From Pseudoflavonifractor sp. An85 (GTDB lineage: Bacteria > Bacillota > Clostridia > Oscillospirales > Oscillospiraceae), in the NCBI RefSeq assembly GCF_002161235.1, contig NZ_NFHE01000001.1, positions 1-64,000 of the forward strand: 64,000 nt of DNA. Direction: 5' to 3'. Numbering within the stretch: position 1 is the stretch's first letter; each line of letters starts with the position of its first letter. Made by a program: the position numbers and the translations under genes. This document shows positions 1 to 7,011 of the stretch, one piece after another. Below the pieces are notes generated by a model, which was not told where the DNA came from, did not search any database, and saw nothing but the letters and a program-made list of their open reading frames with translations.

Positions 1-116
<116 letters not shown>

Positions 117-120
117 CAAT

Positions 121-155
121 GAGGACGATCTTTGGATCGTCCTCATTTCTTTTTC
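121..155 (+). terminator. Rho-independent terminator of the rRNA operon
   Basis: A perfect 10-bp stem (gaggacgatc / gatcgtcctc) with a 4-nt loop is followed by a T-rich tract. It sits 5 nt after the 5S gene. Confidence 0.9.
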
Positions 156-169
156 TGCCGCTGTGGCGA

Positions 170-198
170 TTGACATTTGTTTGGTAGGCGCTTAGAAT
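170..198 (+). promoter_or_regulatory. Sigma-A-type promoter for the 234-758 gene
   Basis: TTGACA at 170-175, a 17-nt spacer, and TAGAAT at 193-198. The only gene downstream is the small membrane protein starting at 234. Confidence 0.75.
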
Positions 199-233
199 AA
201 AGAAGATAAAGGGAAATAAGGAGGTTAAACCAT

Positions 234-758
234 ATGCAGGAATGGGTACTTGATTCCTCTTATCTGGATCCTGGAGAATATGTGCTATGGAAAGGAAAGC
301 CGGAAAAGGGACGGCTGATTGATCCCAATGCCTTCGTGACGGTTCCTTTTGGGATCATTTGGACGGCATTCTCCTTGATCTTTCTGGGGGTGGCCTATAC
401 TGGGAAAGCATCCATCCTTGTCTGGCTCATTGCGTTCCTGTTTTTGTTCGTTGGACTTTCCTTTACCTTCGGTGGATTCATCCGACATGCCAGAACACAG
501 GGGAAAATCCAGTATTATGTCACCAACTATCGACTGATTGTGGCAGAGGGAGAGGATATGAGCTTCTATACGCCGGATGATCTGCCTCCCATGAAGATAC
601 GCAGGTACAAAAATGGGAATGCCAGCATCCTCTTTGCCCGCCGCTACGTAGGATCACAGGGCCGTACCTATGCTCCAGTATGTGTGCTGGAAAACATCAA
701 GGATGTGGCGGGGGCTCAACGGGCATTGAGCACTATGCTGCGAAATGAAGCGGAGTAA
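234..758 (+). CDS. Small membrane protein with PH-like domain (YdbT/bPH-like)
   Basis: 174 residues, unknown function. A short N-terminal segment contains a GEYVLWKGKP motif of the kind seen before bacterial PH (YdbT/bPH2) domains. Two hydrophobic segments follow (about residues 34-55 and 60-82), then a soluble C-terminal part with YYVTNYRLIV, where bacterial PH proteins usually carry a '(V)TNxRL' strand. The likely topology is a membrane hairpin with a cytoplasmic C-terminus. The start is fixed by AAGGAGG about 8 nt upstream. It is monocistronic, with its own promoter and terminator. The PH assignment comes from motif resemblance only. Confidence 0.7.
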   Translation: MQEWVLDSSYLDPGEYVLWKGKPEKGRLIDPNAFVTVPFGIIWTAFSLIFLGVAYTGKASILVWLIAFLFLFVGLSFTFGGFIRHARTQGKIQYYVTNYRLIVAEGEDMSFYTPDDLPPMKIRRYKNGNASILFARRYVGSQGRTYAPVCVLENIKDVAGAQRALSTMLRNEAE

Positions 759-763
759 AAAAG

Positions 764-803
764 AACAGCTCCTCAGAAACTTCACGTTTCTGGGGAGCTG
801 TTT
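764..803. terminator. Bidirectional terminator
   Basis: A 17-bp stem with one mismatch region (aacagctcctcagaaac / gtttctggggagctgtt) has T-rich flanks on both strands. It lies between the convergent genes ending at 758 and 804. Confidence 0.85.
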
Positions 804-1013
804 TCACAGTGTGAAATCTTCCTGCTTCCAACGGGAGAAGTTGGCCACCACAGGCTTTTTGGGGATGCGCTTCAAGGGATCATATCGAAATCCACGGCAG
901 GACCCGCCGGGGTCCACCACGCCCTTGCGGGAGCAGAGAATTTGTTCCTCATCCAGGGAAATCCCCTTTTTACAATAGGCACATCGAGGCTCGATGTTTT
1001 TTTGAAACAGCAT
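804..1013 (-). CDS. Zinc-ribbon-like miniprotein
   Basis: 69 residues, unrecognised. Four cysteines are arranged as CAYC near residue 13, then LCSRKG and SCRGF, a spacing that would suit a small zinc-binding fold. The C-terminal half is basic (YDPLKRIPKKP). The start at 1013 is chosen because GGAG lies 8 nt upstream on the minus strand; the longer reading frame to 1076 has no comparable ribosome site and runs into the YlbJ gene. It lies 53 nt downstream of the YlbJ-like gene and is probably co-transcribed with it. Role unknown. Confidence 0.7.
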   Translation of the reverse strand: MLFQKNIEPRCAYCKKGISLDEEQILCSRKGVVDPGGSCRGFRYDPLKRIPKKPVVANFSRWKQEDFTL

Positions 1014-1065
1014 AGGTAAAACTCCTGTCTTTCCGAGATCCCTAACAGTATACAACATATGCAGT

Positions 1066-2220
1066 TCATTTTCCACATCTTTTTCCCGTCAAATATCGAC
1101 AGAAGCAGACCATGGCGATCCAGCACAGGGCGGAGATTCCCAGGGTGACAGGGAGAATGTGGCCAAAATCCAGACCAATCAGAGACTGGGTCTGGGAATT
1201 CAGATAGTAGGACACCGGATAGGTGAGGGAGAGCTTGGAGACCAGAGCATAGGTGAGGATGGCGGAAAAAATGCCGTGTAGCAGCTTGCCTGCCAAATAG
1301 GTTCTGGGGGAGAGCCCGCCATCCACCAGAAAGCACAGCACCTGACAGTGGACCGACAACCCGGCCCAGCCTAACATGAAGGCGGCCATGGAGATGGTGC
1401 CCACGGAGTTGGCCGCCCCGCTGAGGGAGGAGACCCCGGAGGTCAGCTCTAAAAGTCCCGCTACCAGCTGAGGAGCCACTTGGGGGGAGACCCCCAGCAG
1501 GGCCAGCAGCTTGGCAAAGGCAGTAAACGCACCATAGGAAGCCAAAAGCTGGAGCATGGCGGAGAAGAAAATGACAAAGGCACAGATGTTTAAGGTGCTG
1601 GAAAAGGAACGCACCACTCCGCCGGTAAAGGCGGCGGGAATGGTGGTGGTGGTGATGGGTTTGGTGTGGGTGCAAGGGGCTTGCTTTTCCTGCTGCGTGC
1701 CATAGAAGCGGAAGATGAGGCCGGTGAGCAGAGAGGCCAAACAGTGCGAGGCGTAGAGCAATAGGCCAATGGCGCTACTGCCGAACACGCCCACCCCCAC
1801 CACACCCAGAATGAAGGCAGGGCCGGAGTTGTTGCAAAAGGCCAGCAATCGCTCTGTTTCCACTTTGGAACACAGTCCTTGGCGGTACAGCTCTATAGCG
1901 GTTTTGGCGCCCAGAGGATAGCCGCCAATGAAGCCCAACACCACGGCTATGGCACAGCTGCCGCTGACCCGAAACAGGGGACGTATGACCCCCTCCAAGA
2001 GCCGTCCCAGATAGGCAGCCAGCCCCAAATCCACCGCCATAGAGGAGAGGACAAAGAAGGGAAACAGGGAAGGAATGATGACGTTGCAACACAGGTCCAA
2101 CCCATTTTTGGCCCCATCCACCGCCTGTGTAGGGGCAGATACCAGAGCGGCGATGGCGACCAACAGAGCGATGGTCACCAGAGAATCCCGCAGCGCCGGT
2201 AGACGCAAAAGCCGAAACAT
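1066..2220 (-). CDS. ylbJ: Sporulation integral membrane protein, YlbJ-like
   Basis: 384 residues, highly hydrophobic with about ten membrane segments and two related halves typical of nucleoside-recognition (Gate) proteins. Family signatures include IIPSLFPFF near the N-terminus, GFIGGYPLGAK, and CNNSGPAFILG. In Bacillus, YlbJ is a mother-cell sporulation membrane protein; its transported substrate is not settled. The start at 2220 has GGAGGGG at a good distance; the frame extends upstream to 2244 without a ribosome site. The gene follows the unknown protein at 2286-3698 and precedes the zinc-ribbon miniprotein. Confidence 0.85.
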   Translation of the reverse strand: MFRLLRLPALRDSLVTIALLVAIAALVSAPTQAVDGAKNGLDLCCNVIIPSLFPFFVLSSMAVDLGLAAYLGRLLEGVIRPLFRVSGSCAIAVVLGFIGGYPLGAKTAIELYRQGLCSKVETERLLAFCNNSGPAFILGVVGVGVFGSSAIGLLLYASHCLASLLTGLIFRFYGTQQEKQAPCTHTKPITTTTIPAAFTGGVVRSFSSTLNICAFVIFFSAMLQLLASYGAFTAFAKLLALLGVSPQVAPQLVAGLLELTSGVSSLSGAANSVGTISMAAFMLGWAGLSVHCQVLCFLVDGGLSPRTYLAGKLLHGIFSAILTYALVSKLSLTYPVSYYLNSQTQSLIGLDFGHILPVTLGISALCWIAMVCFCRYLTGKRCGK

Positions 2221-2246
2221 AACAACATCCCCTCCCTCTGGCAATG

Positions 2247-2274
2247 AGTATGCACAGGAGAGGGGATGTTTGCA
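2247..2274 (-). promoter_or_regulatory. Possible sporulation-type promoter for ylbJ
   Basis: On the minus strand TGCAAA (2274-2269) and CATACT (2252-2247) are separated by 16 nt, resembling sigma-G/sigma-F or sigma-E elements. No good sigma-A promoter was seen in this gap. The match is weak and rests on the sporulation role of YlbJ. Confidence 0.3.
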
Positions 2275-2285
2275 TGTCCCAGAAA

Positions 2286-3698
2286 TTATGAGCTGATGTC
2301 AGGGTACTGGATGAGCAGGGGGCGATCCAAAGCAGAAAATGGAGCGCTTCCCATGCTACTCCAGGAGTTGGTGAAATACTGATTGCCAGGGGTGTTACAA
2401 GGGTAGAGGAGGGGGGATTCCTGGTGCAGGTATACCACCTTGGCATTGAGATTGGTGGCCATGGTAAAGCCATGCAAGGTCCAGGAGACATATCCGCGGA
2501 TCTGTTCCCCATCTTTGGGCAGAGAGAAGGTGAGGTCTGCGTAGGAATACCCCTGGGAAGCGTGGGTGAGCTGAATTTCAGGGGGCGAGGTAAACAGGTT
2601 GCCCAGAGGAGCCTGGAAGGTTTGCCCGCTCTCTTCCCAGAACAACATGCCCTGGAGCTGGTCGATGGAGAGGGAAACGGCCAGCTCGTGTATGTTGGGG
2701 ATAAGATACAAACCTTCCAGCATACGTTGTTTGGGAGGAGAGTCCCAATGGAAGAAGGCGTAGACCCGAATATCGCCGGTTTGTGTCAGAGCGACTTCCA
2801 CAATATCCATGGATAGCTTGGACATGTCCGCATATTCTAGGCTACCGGTTTGGGTGGTTACCTGTACCTGGGTGGCGTTCTCCAGCTGGGCCACCTGGGC
2901 GTCTGGCAGCAACACGAGCAACTCTGCGGGAAAGCCCAGCTGCTCCAGCTGGCCACGCACCTGGCTTTGCTGGGTGTTGAGGGTGAAAGGTTCCGCCCCT
3001 TGCAAAGGCAGACGCAGAGACAGGGACAGGGGTACTACCACCGCCAGAACGGTGAGGCCCAACCAGGTGGCTGCAGCCCATCCGTTGGAAACGCGAACCG
3101 GCGCCGGATGGACGGCATACCCCGCCTGGTCCAGGCTGCGGTGGGTGCGATACAACCCCACAAGCAGAAAAATGTATACCAGGAGGACGGGCAAGACCAA
3201 AATTAGCAGATTGAGGGAGAGAAAGGCCATTGCCATCAGCAGTCCATAGCACACCACCAACCACCCGGCAGCACGGTTTTTGGGGGGGAGTTGCGCTTGA
3301 CGGAACACTCCCCGCAGCCCCAGCCACAGACACAGATACACGCCCCAGGTGATGAGAGATCCAAACCATCTCAGGCCCAGAAGAAGAGGGGCATTTTGGG
3401 TGGCGGGGGTGGCCAGTGCAGCCACAATCAACACATGGTATAGAGATAACACCCAACTCAGTACAAAGCCTACATGGAAGGGGCGGTTTTGCCGACGCAG
3501 ACTGCGCAGGCCCAGCCACAGCAGAATGGCACCCAGGGTGGGGAGCAGGTAGTTGAGGTAAAATATGTCCAGGGTGATGGACCACAAGGCCAGCCCCCAG
3601 CACACCTGCTTCAACGCCCTACGCCAGGGAGAGAAATCTTTCGGGGAGAGCTGGTAGGCCTGTTGGTAGAGCAGAAATTCAAGTTCCTGTTCCTTCAT
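2286..3698 (-). CDS. Polytopic membrane protein of unknown function
   Basis: 470 residues. About 35 polar residues are followed by six or seven hydrophobic segments up to about residue 240, then a soluble domain of about 230 residues to the C-terminus, probably outside the membrane. No motif was recognised. The start at 3698 is preferred because GGAGGTG lies 6 nt upstream; an ATG 15 nt earlier overlaps that ribosome site. The gene is followed after 65 nt by the ylbJ-like gene on the same strand, so a sporulation-related envelope role is possible but unproven. Confidence 0.7.
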   Translation of the reverse strand: MKEQELEFLLYQQAYQLSPKDFSPWRRALKQVCWGLALWSITLDIFYLNYLLPTLGAILLWLGLRSLRRQNRPFHVGFVLSWVLSLYHVLIVAALATPATQNAPLLLGLRWFGSLITWGVYLCLWLGLRGVFRQAQLPPKNRAAGWLVVCYGLLMAMAFLSLNLLILVLPVLLVYIFLLVGLYRTHRSLDQAGYAVHPAPVRVSNGWAAATWLGLTVLAVVVPLSLSLRLPLQGAEPFTLNTQQSQVRGQLEQLGFPAELLVLLPDAQVAQLENATQVQVTTQTGSLEYADMSKLSMDIVEVALTQTGDIRVYAFFHWDSPPKQRMLEGLYLIPNIHELAVSLSIDQLQGMLFWEESGQTFQAPLGNLFTSPPEIQLTHASQGYSYADLTFSLPKDGEQIRGYVSWTLHGFTMATNLNAKVVYLHQESPLLYPCNTPGNQYFTNSWSSMGSAPFSALDRPLLIQYPDISS

Positions 3699-3809
3699 GC
3701 TCGTCACCTCCATGTTCCCTTCATTCTATCATACATGCCACAAGGAGAAAACCCACTAGCTCAACTGTTGTATCACGTTAGCGTGATAAAAATATTTTTG
3801 CCAAAGGGG

Positions 3810-3838
3810 TTGACAACCCGGGGGTGGGTGCGTATAAT
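3810..3838 (+). promoter_or_regulatory. Sigma-A promoter of the Trp T-box operon
   Basis: A consensus pair: TTGACA at 3810-3815, a 17-nt spacer, TATAAT at 3833-3838. Transcription would start just before the T-box leader. Confidence 0.9.
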
Positions 3839-3844
3839 GGCTAC

Positions 3845-4128
3845 AACAAGTACATCTCGACAAACCAGTGACGGAGAGTAGTACCCAGTGTAGCGAACCT
3901 TCAGAGAGTCCCGGGCGGTGGGAGCGGGGCGGGGAGCAGCTAGGGGAATGGACTTCGGAGGGCGGACCGAACGGGAGACCAAGTAGGAGCCGACGGGTAC
4001 CCCACCCGTTATCAGAAGGGGCGCATATGATGGTATGCGTAAGCGAGTGGGCGTCGTTTGGCGTCAATTTGGGTGGTATCGCAGAAGCTGAGCTTTTGTC
4101 CCATGTGGGGCAGAGGCTTTTTTCATTT
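3845..4128 (+). promoter_or_regulatory. T-box leader, probable tryptophan specifier (UGG)
   Basis: Stem I landmarks include the cagagag motif near 3902. The candidate specifier TGG at 3949-3951 is preceded by gaa and followed by A, nine bases before the end of cggag. The same nine-base spacing fixes the specifiers of the other two T-boxes in this window. The T-box proper, gggtggtatcgcag, is at 4071-4084, and a terminator stem with T6 lies at 4091-4126. The TGGT acceptor-binding bulge fits discriminator A, or G through a wobble pair; tRNA-Trp usually has G, so this is slightly off consensus. An alternative reading, GAC at 3951-3953, is less likely. Confidence 0.85.
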
Positions 4129-4190
4129 TTCGGCCTTGGCAAAGCGGAAAAACATCTGCCACTCAAATTTAAAAAATGGAGGAAAACACC

Positions 4191-5192
4191 ATGAAAAACA
4201 ACCAGATCATCCGTCGATTTGCCGCTAGTGCCGTAGCGGGGACCATGTTGCTGAGCCTGTGTGCCTGTGGAGCGGGTGGCAAGAAGAAGGACGACAGCTA
4301 CAAGGTGGCCGTGGTCAAACAGTTGGATCACGCCTCTATGGATGAAATCGCCAAGGCCATTACCGGCCAGCTGGACGCCATTGCAGCCAAAGAGAATGTG
4401 ACCATTGAGTACGAGGTATACTCCGGGCAAAACGATCAAACCGTGCTCAAGCAGGTGGGGGATCAGGCCATTGTGGATGGAGTGGATGCCATCATTCCCA
4501 TCGGTACTACCGCCGCCCAGGTGATGGCCCTGTGTGCCCAGGATACCCAGACTCCCGTGACATACGCCGCTGTGTCCGACCCCGAAGGGGAGGACTTGAC
4601 CGGCATCGATTACGTCACCGGTACCAGCGATGCCCTGGAGACCAGTTTGATTTTGGATATGATGCTCAAGCAGAATCCCGACACCAAGAAGGTGGGGCTG
4701 TTGTATTCTCTGTCGGAGGGCAACTCGGAAACCCCCATTCAGGAGGCCAAAAAGTACCTGGACAGTAAGGGTATCTCCTATGTGGAGCAGACGGGCAACA
4801 CCAATGACGAGGTGATCGCTGCTGCCTCTGCTCTGGTGGCCGCTGGTGTGGACGCCATCTTCACCCCCACCGACAACGTGGTGATGTCCGCAGAGCTGGC
4901 CATCTATGAGCAGCTGGCCAAGGCAGGCATCCCCCACTACACCGGGGCAGACTCCTTTGTGCGCAACGGAGCCTTTGCCACGTGCGGCGTGAACTACACC
5001 GATCTGGGCGCCCGTACCGCAGACCTGGCCTATCAGGCTATCACTGAGGGCATGGACGGCATGGATGACGTGTATTACATGGACGGCGGCCTCATCACTG
5101 TCAACACCGAGACCGCCAAGACCTTGGGCATTGATCCTCAGATCTTTGCAGACATGGGAACGCTGGTGGAAGTGACCACCACCCAGGAATAA
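4191..5192 (+). CDS. trpX: ABC transporter substrate-binding lipoprotein (TrpX-like)
   Basis: 333 residues. A basic N-terminus and hydrophobic stretch end in a lipobox (LCAC, cysteine near residue 27), so the mature protein should be a lipoprotein on the outer face of the membrane. The rest is a periplasmic-binding fold of the ABC_sub_bind family, with repeated AIVDGVDAIIPIGTTAAQ-type and VGLLYS segments. The start at 4191 has GGAGG 8 nt upstream; an in-frame ATG 15 nt earlier overlaps that site. It is the first gene of an importer operon with the permease at 5255 and ATPase at 6164. The T-box upstream points to tryptophan or a related compound; substrate is inferred from regulation, not seen in the protein. 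Confidence 0.85.
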   Translation: MKNNQIIRRFAASAVAGTMLLSLCACGAGGKKKDDSYKVAVVKQLDHASMDEIAKAITGQLDAIAAKENVTIEYEVYSGQNDQTVLKQVGDQAIVDGVDAIIPIGTTAAQVMALCAQDTQTPVTYAAVSDPEGEDLTGIDYVTGTSDALETSLILDMMLKQNPDTKKVGLLYSLSEGNSETPIQEAKKYLDSKGISYVEQTGNTNDEVIAAASALVAAGVDAIFTPTDNVVMSAELAIYEQLAKAGIPHYTGADSFVRNGAFATCGVNYTDLGARTADLAYQAITEGMDGMDDVYYMDGGLITVNTETAKTLGIDPQIFADMGTLVEVTTTQE

Positions 5193-5200
5193 ACCAGAAT

Positions 5201-5237
5201 ACCCCGTGGGTCATGGATGCTCCATGACCCACGGGGT
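5201..5237 (+). repeat. Perfect intercistronic hairpin
   Basis: Arms of 17 bp (5201-5217 and 5221-5237) are perfectly complementary around a 3-nt loop. No T tract follows; the next bases carry the ribosome site of the permease gene. It is more likely an RNA-stability or partial-attenuation element than a full terminator, and would favour the binding-protein message over the rest of the operon. Confidence 0.8.
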
Positions 5238-5254
5238 CGTGAGGAGTTGAGCGC

Positions 5255-6163
5255 ATGCTTTACATTGTACAGACGGCTTTGGAACTGGGGTTCTTGTATG
5301 CTCTGGTGGCCATGGCTTTGTTTTTGAGTTATCGCATTTTGGACATTGCCGACTTGACCACTGACGGGGCCTTTGTGCTGGGGGCGGCGGTGTCGGTGAC
5401 GGTGACCGCGGCCGGTCACCCCATTTTGGCCATTCCGGCGGCCATGGTGGCGGGAGCCTGTGCGGGTTTCGTCACCGCTTTTTTGCAGACCCGCCTGGGT
5501 GTGCCCTCCATTTTGGCGGGCATCGTCACCAACACGGGGCTGTATACCGTGAACTTGATGGTGATGGGTTGGAGCTCCAATGTGAGCCTCTTGAAAGATG
5601 ACACCATCTTCTCTCTGTTCCGAGCCACTGGGATTGGCGGCACCTGGTATGAAACGGTGCTGGCTGGGGGTGTGACCATCCTCATGGCGGTGCTGCTGGT
5701 GCTGTTTTTGGGCACCCGCCTGGGCCTGTCCATCCGGGCCACCGGTGATAACCGAGATATGGTGCGGGCCTCCTCGGTAAACCCCACCTTTACCATCACC
5801 GTGGGCCTGTGCATTGCCAACGCTCTCACCGCCCTGTCTGGGGCTATGGTGGGCCAGTACCAGCGCACCGCAGACATCAACGGCGGTACCGGCATTGTGG
5901 TCATCGGCCTGGCCTGCCTCATCATCGGCGAGACCCTGCTGGGCCGTCGCACCATTCTCAAGGGAGCCATCGCTGTGATTTTGGGTTCTATGGTCTACCG
6001 CCTCATTTACGCCATCGTGCTCTACACCAAGGCGGTGCCGGTAGAGTGCTTGAAGTTGGTCACCGCCATCATTGTGGGCTTGGCCATTGCAGCTCCCACC
6101 CTGCGCAACTGGGTGGCATTCCAACAGAAAAAGGCCATGGCCAGAAAGGGAGGGAACCGATAA
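5255..6163 (+). CDS. trpY: ABC transporter permease (TrpY-like)
   Basis: 302 residues with eight or nine membrane segments, of the BPD_transp_2 (LivH/RbsC-like) permease family. The opening LSYRILDIADLTTDGAFVLG and the later GTRLGLSIRATGDN and INGGTGIVVIGLACLI segments are typical of permeases paired with ABC_sub_bind lipoproteins. The ribosome site GAGGAG lies about 8 nt before ATG. It is separated from the ATPase gene by the stop codon only. Confidence 0.88.
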   Translation: MLYIVQTALELGFLYALVAMALFLSYRILDIADLTTDGAFVLGAAVSVTVTAAGHPILAIPAAMVAGACAGFVTAFLQTRLGVPSILAGIVTNTGLYTVNLMVMGWSSNVSLLKDDTIFSLFRATGIGGTWYETVLAGGVTILMAVLLVLFLGTRLGLSIRATGDNRDMVRASSVNPTFTITVGLCIANALTALSGAMVGQYQRTADINGGTGIVVIGLACLIIGETLLGRRTILKGAIAVILGSMVYRLIYAIVLYTKAVPVECLKLVTAIIVGLAIAAPTLRNWVAFQQKKAMARKGGNR

Positions 6164-6961
6164 ATGCTGAGCATACAGGGAATTTCCAAAACCTTTTATC
6201 CCGGTACCATCAATGAGAAAACGGCCCTCTCCAACCTCTCCTTGGAGGTGAAGGACGGGGATTTCATCACCATCATTGGTTCCAACGGAGCGGGAAAATC
6301 TACCTTGTTCAACGCCATCTCCGGAGTGTTCTACGTGGACGAGGGCACCATCACCTTGGGTGGTAGGGACATCACCTATTTGCCGGAGCATAAGCGCAGC
6401 CGCACCATTGGACGGCTGTTCCAAGACCCACTCAAAGGCACTGCACCGAATATGACCATCGAGGAGAATTTGGCTCTGGCCTATCTGCGTTCCTCCCGGG
6501 GCAACGCTCCCTTTAGCCGCATCAGCAAGAAGGACCGGGCCATGTTCCGAGATCACCTGAGCCTGCTGGGCATGGGGCTGGAGGACCGCATGGGCCACCC
6601 GGTGGGGCTGTTGTCCGGCGGACAGCGGCAGGCTTTGACTTTGCTCATGGCTACCCTGGTGCCGCCCCAGCTGCTGTTGCTGGATGAACACACCGCCGCC
6701 TTGGACCCCGCCACGGCGGATCAGGTGTTGAAGCTGACCCGGGACATTGTGGCCCGGGACCACATCACCTGCCTGATGGTCACCCACAACATGACCCAGG
6801 CCCTGGAGCTGGGCAACCGTACCCTGATGATGGCCGAGGGAAAGGTGGTTCTGGACGTGGAAGGGGAGCAGAGAGATGGCATGACCGTCCAAGATCTCCT
6901 GGAGCAGTTCAAAGCGGGCACCGGTCAGCAGCTGGACAACGACCGGATGCTTTTGACCTAA
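6164..6961 (+). CDS. trpZ: ABC transporter ATP-binding protein (TrpZ-like)
   Basis: 265 residues, normal for an importer ATPase. Walker A GSNGAGKST (about residue 38), signature LSGGQRQ (about 149), Walker B LLLLDEHT (about 170) with catalytic Glu, and the H-loop in MVTHNM are all present. The gene starts directly after the permease stop codon and is the last of the operon, closed by a terminator. It energises import by the permease and lipoprotein. Confidence 0.92.
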   Translation: MLSIQGISKTFYPGTINEKTALSNLSLEVKDGDFITIIGSNGAGKSTLFNAISGVFYVDEGTITLGGRDITYLPEHKRSRTIGRLFQDPLKGTAPNMTIEENLALAYLRSSRGNAPFSRISKKDRAMFRDHLSLLGMGLEDRMGHPVGLLSGGQRQALTLLMATLVPPQLLLLDEHTAALDPATADQVLKLTRDIVARDHITCLMVTHNMTQALELGNRTLMMAEGKVVLDVEGEQRDGMTVQDLLEQFKAGTGQQLDNDRMLLT

Positions 6962-6965
6962 ATAG

Positions 6966-7000
6966 AAAAAGCCGTTCTCCCATGGGAGAACGGCTTTTTT
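6966..7000. terminator. Bidirectional terminator
   Basis: Stem aaaagccgttctcc / ggagaacggctttttt with T6 on the plus strand and matching T-run on the minus strand. It serves the importer operon and the convergent exporter operon. Confidence 0.9.
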
Positions 7001-7011
7001 GTTTGTGCGGC

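Noticed and set aside
3756-4937. A 393-codon minus-strand frame over the Trp T-box and trpX
   Set aside because: It crosses a promoter, a T-box leader and a conserved lipoprotein gene on the other strand; no motif or start site supports it.
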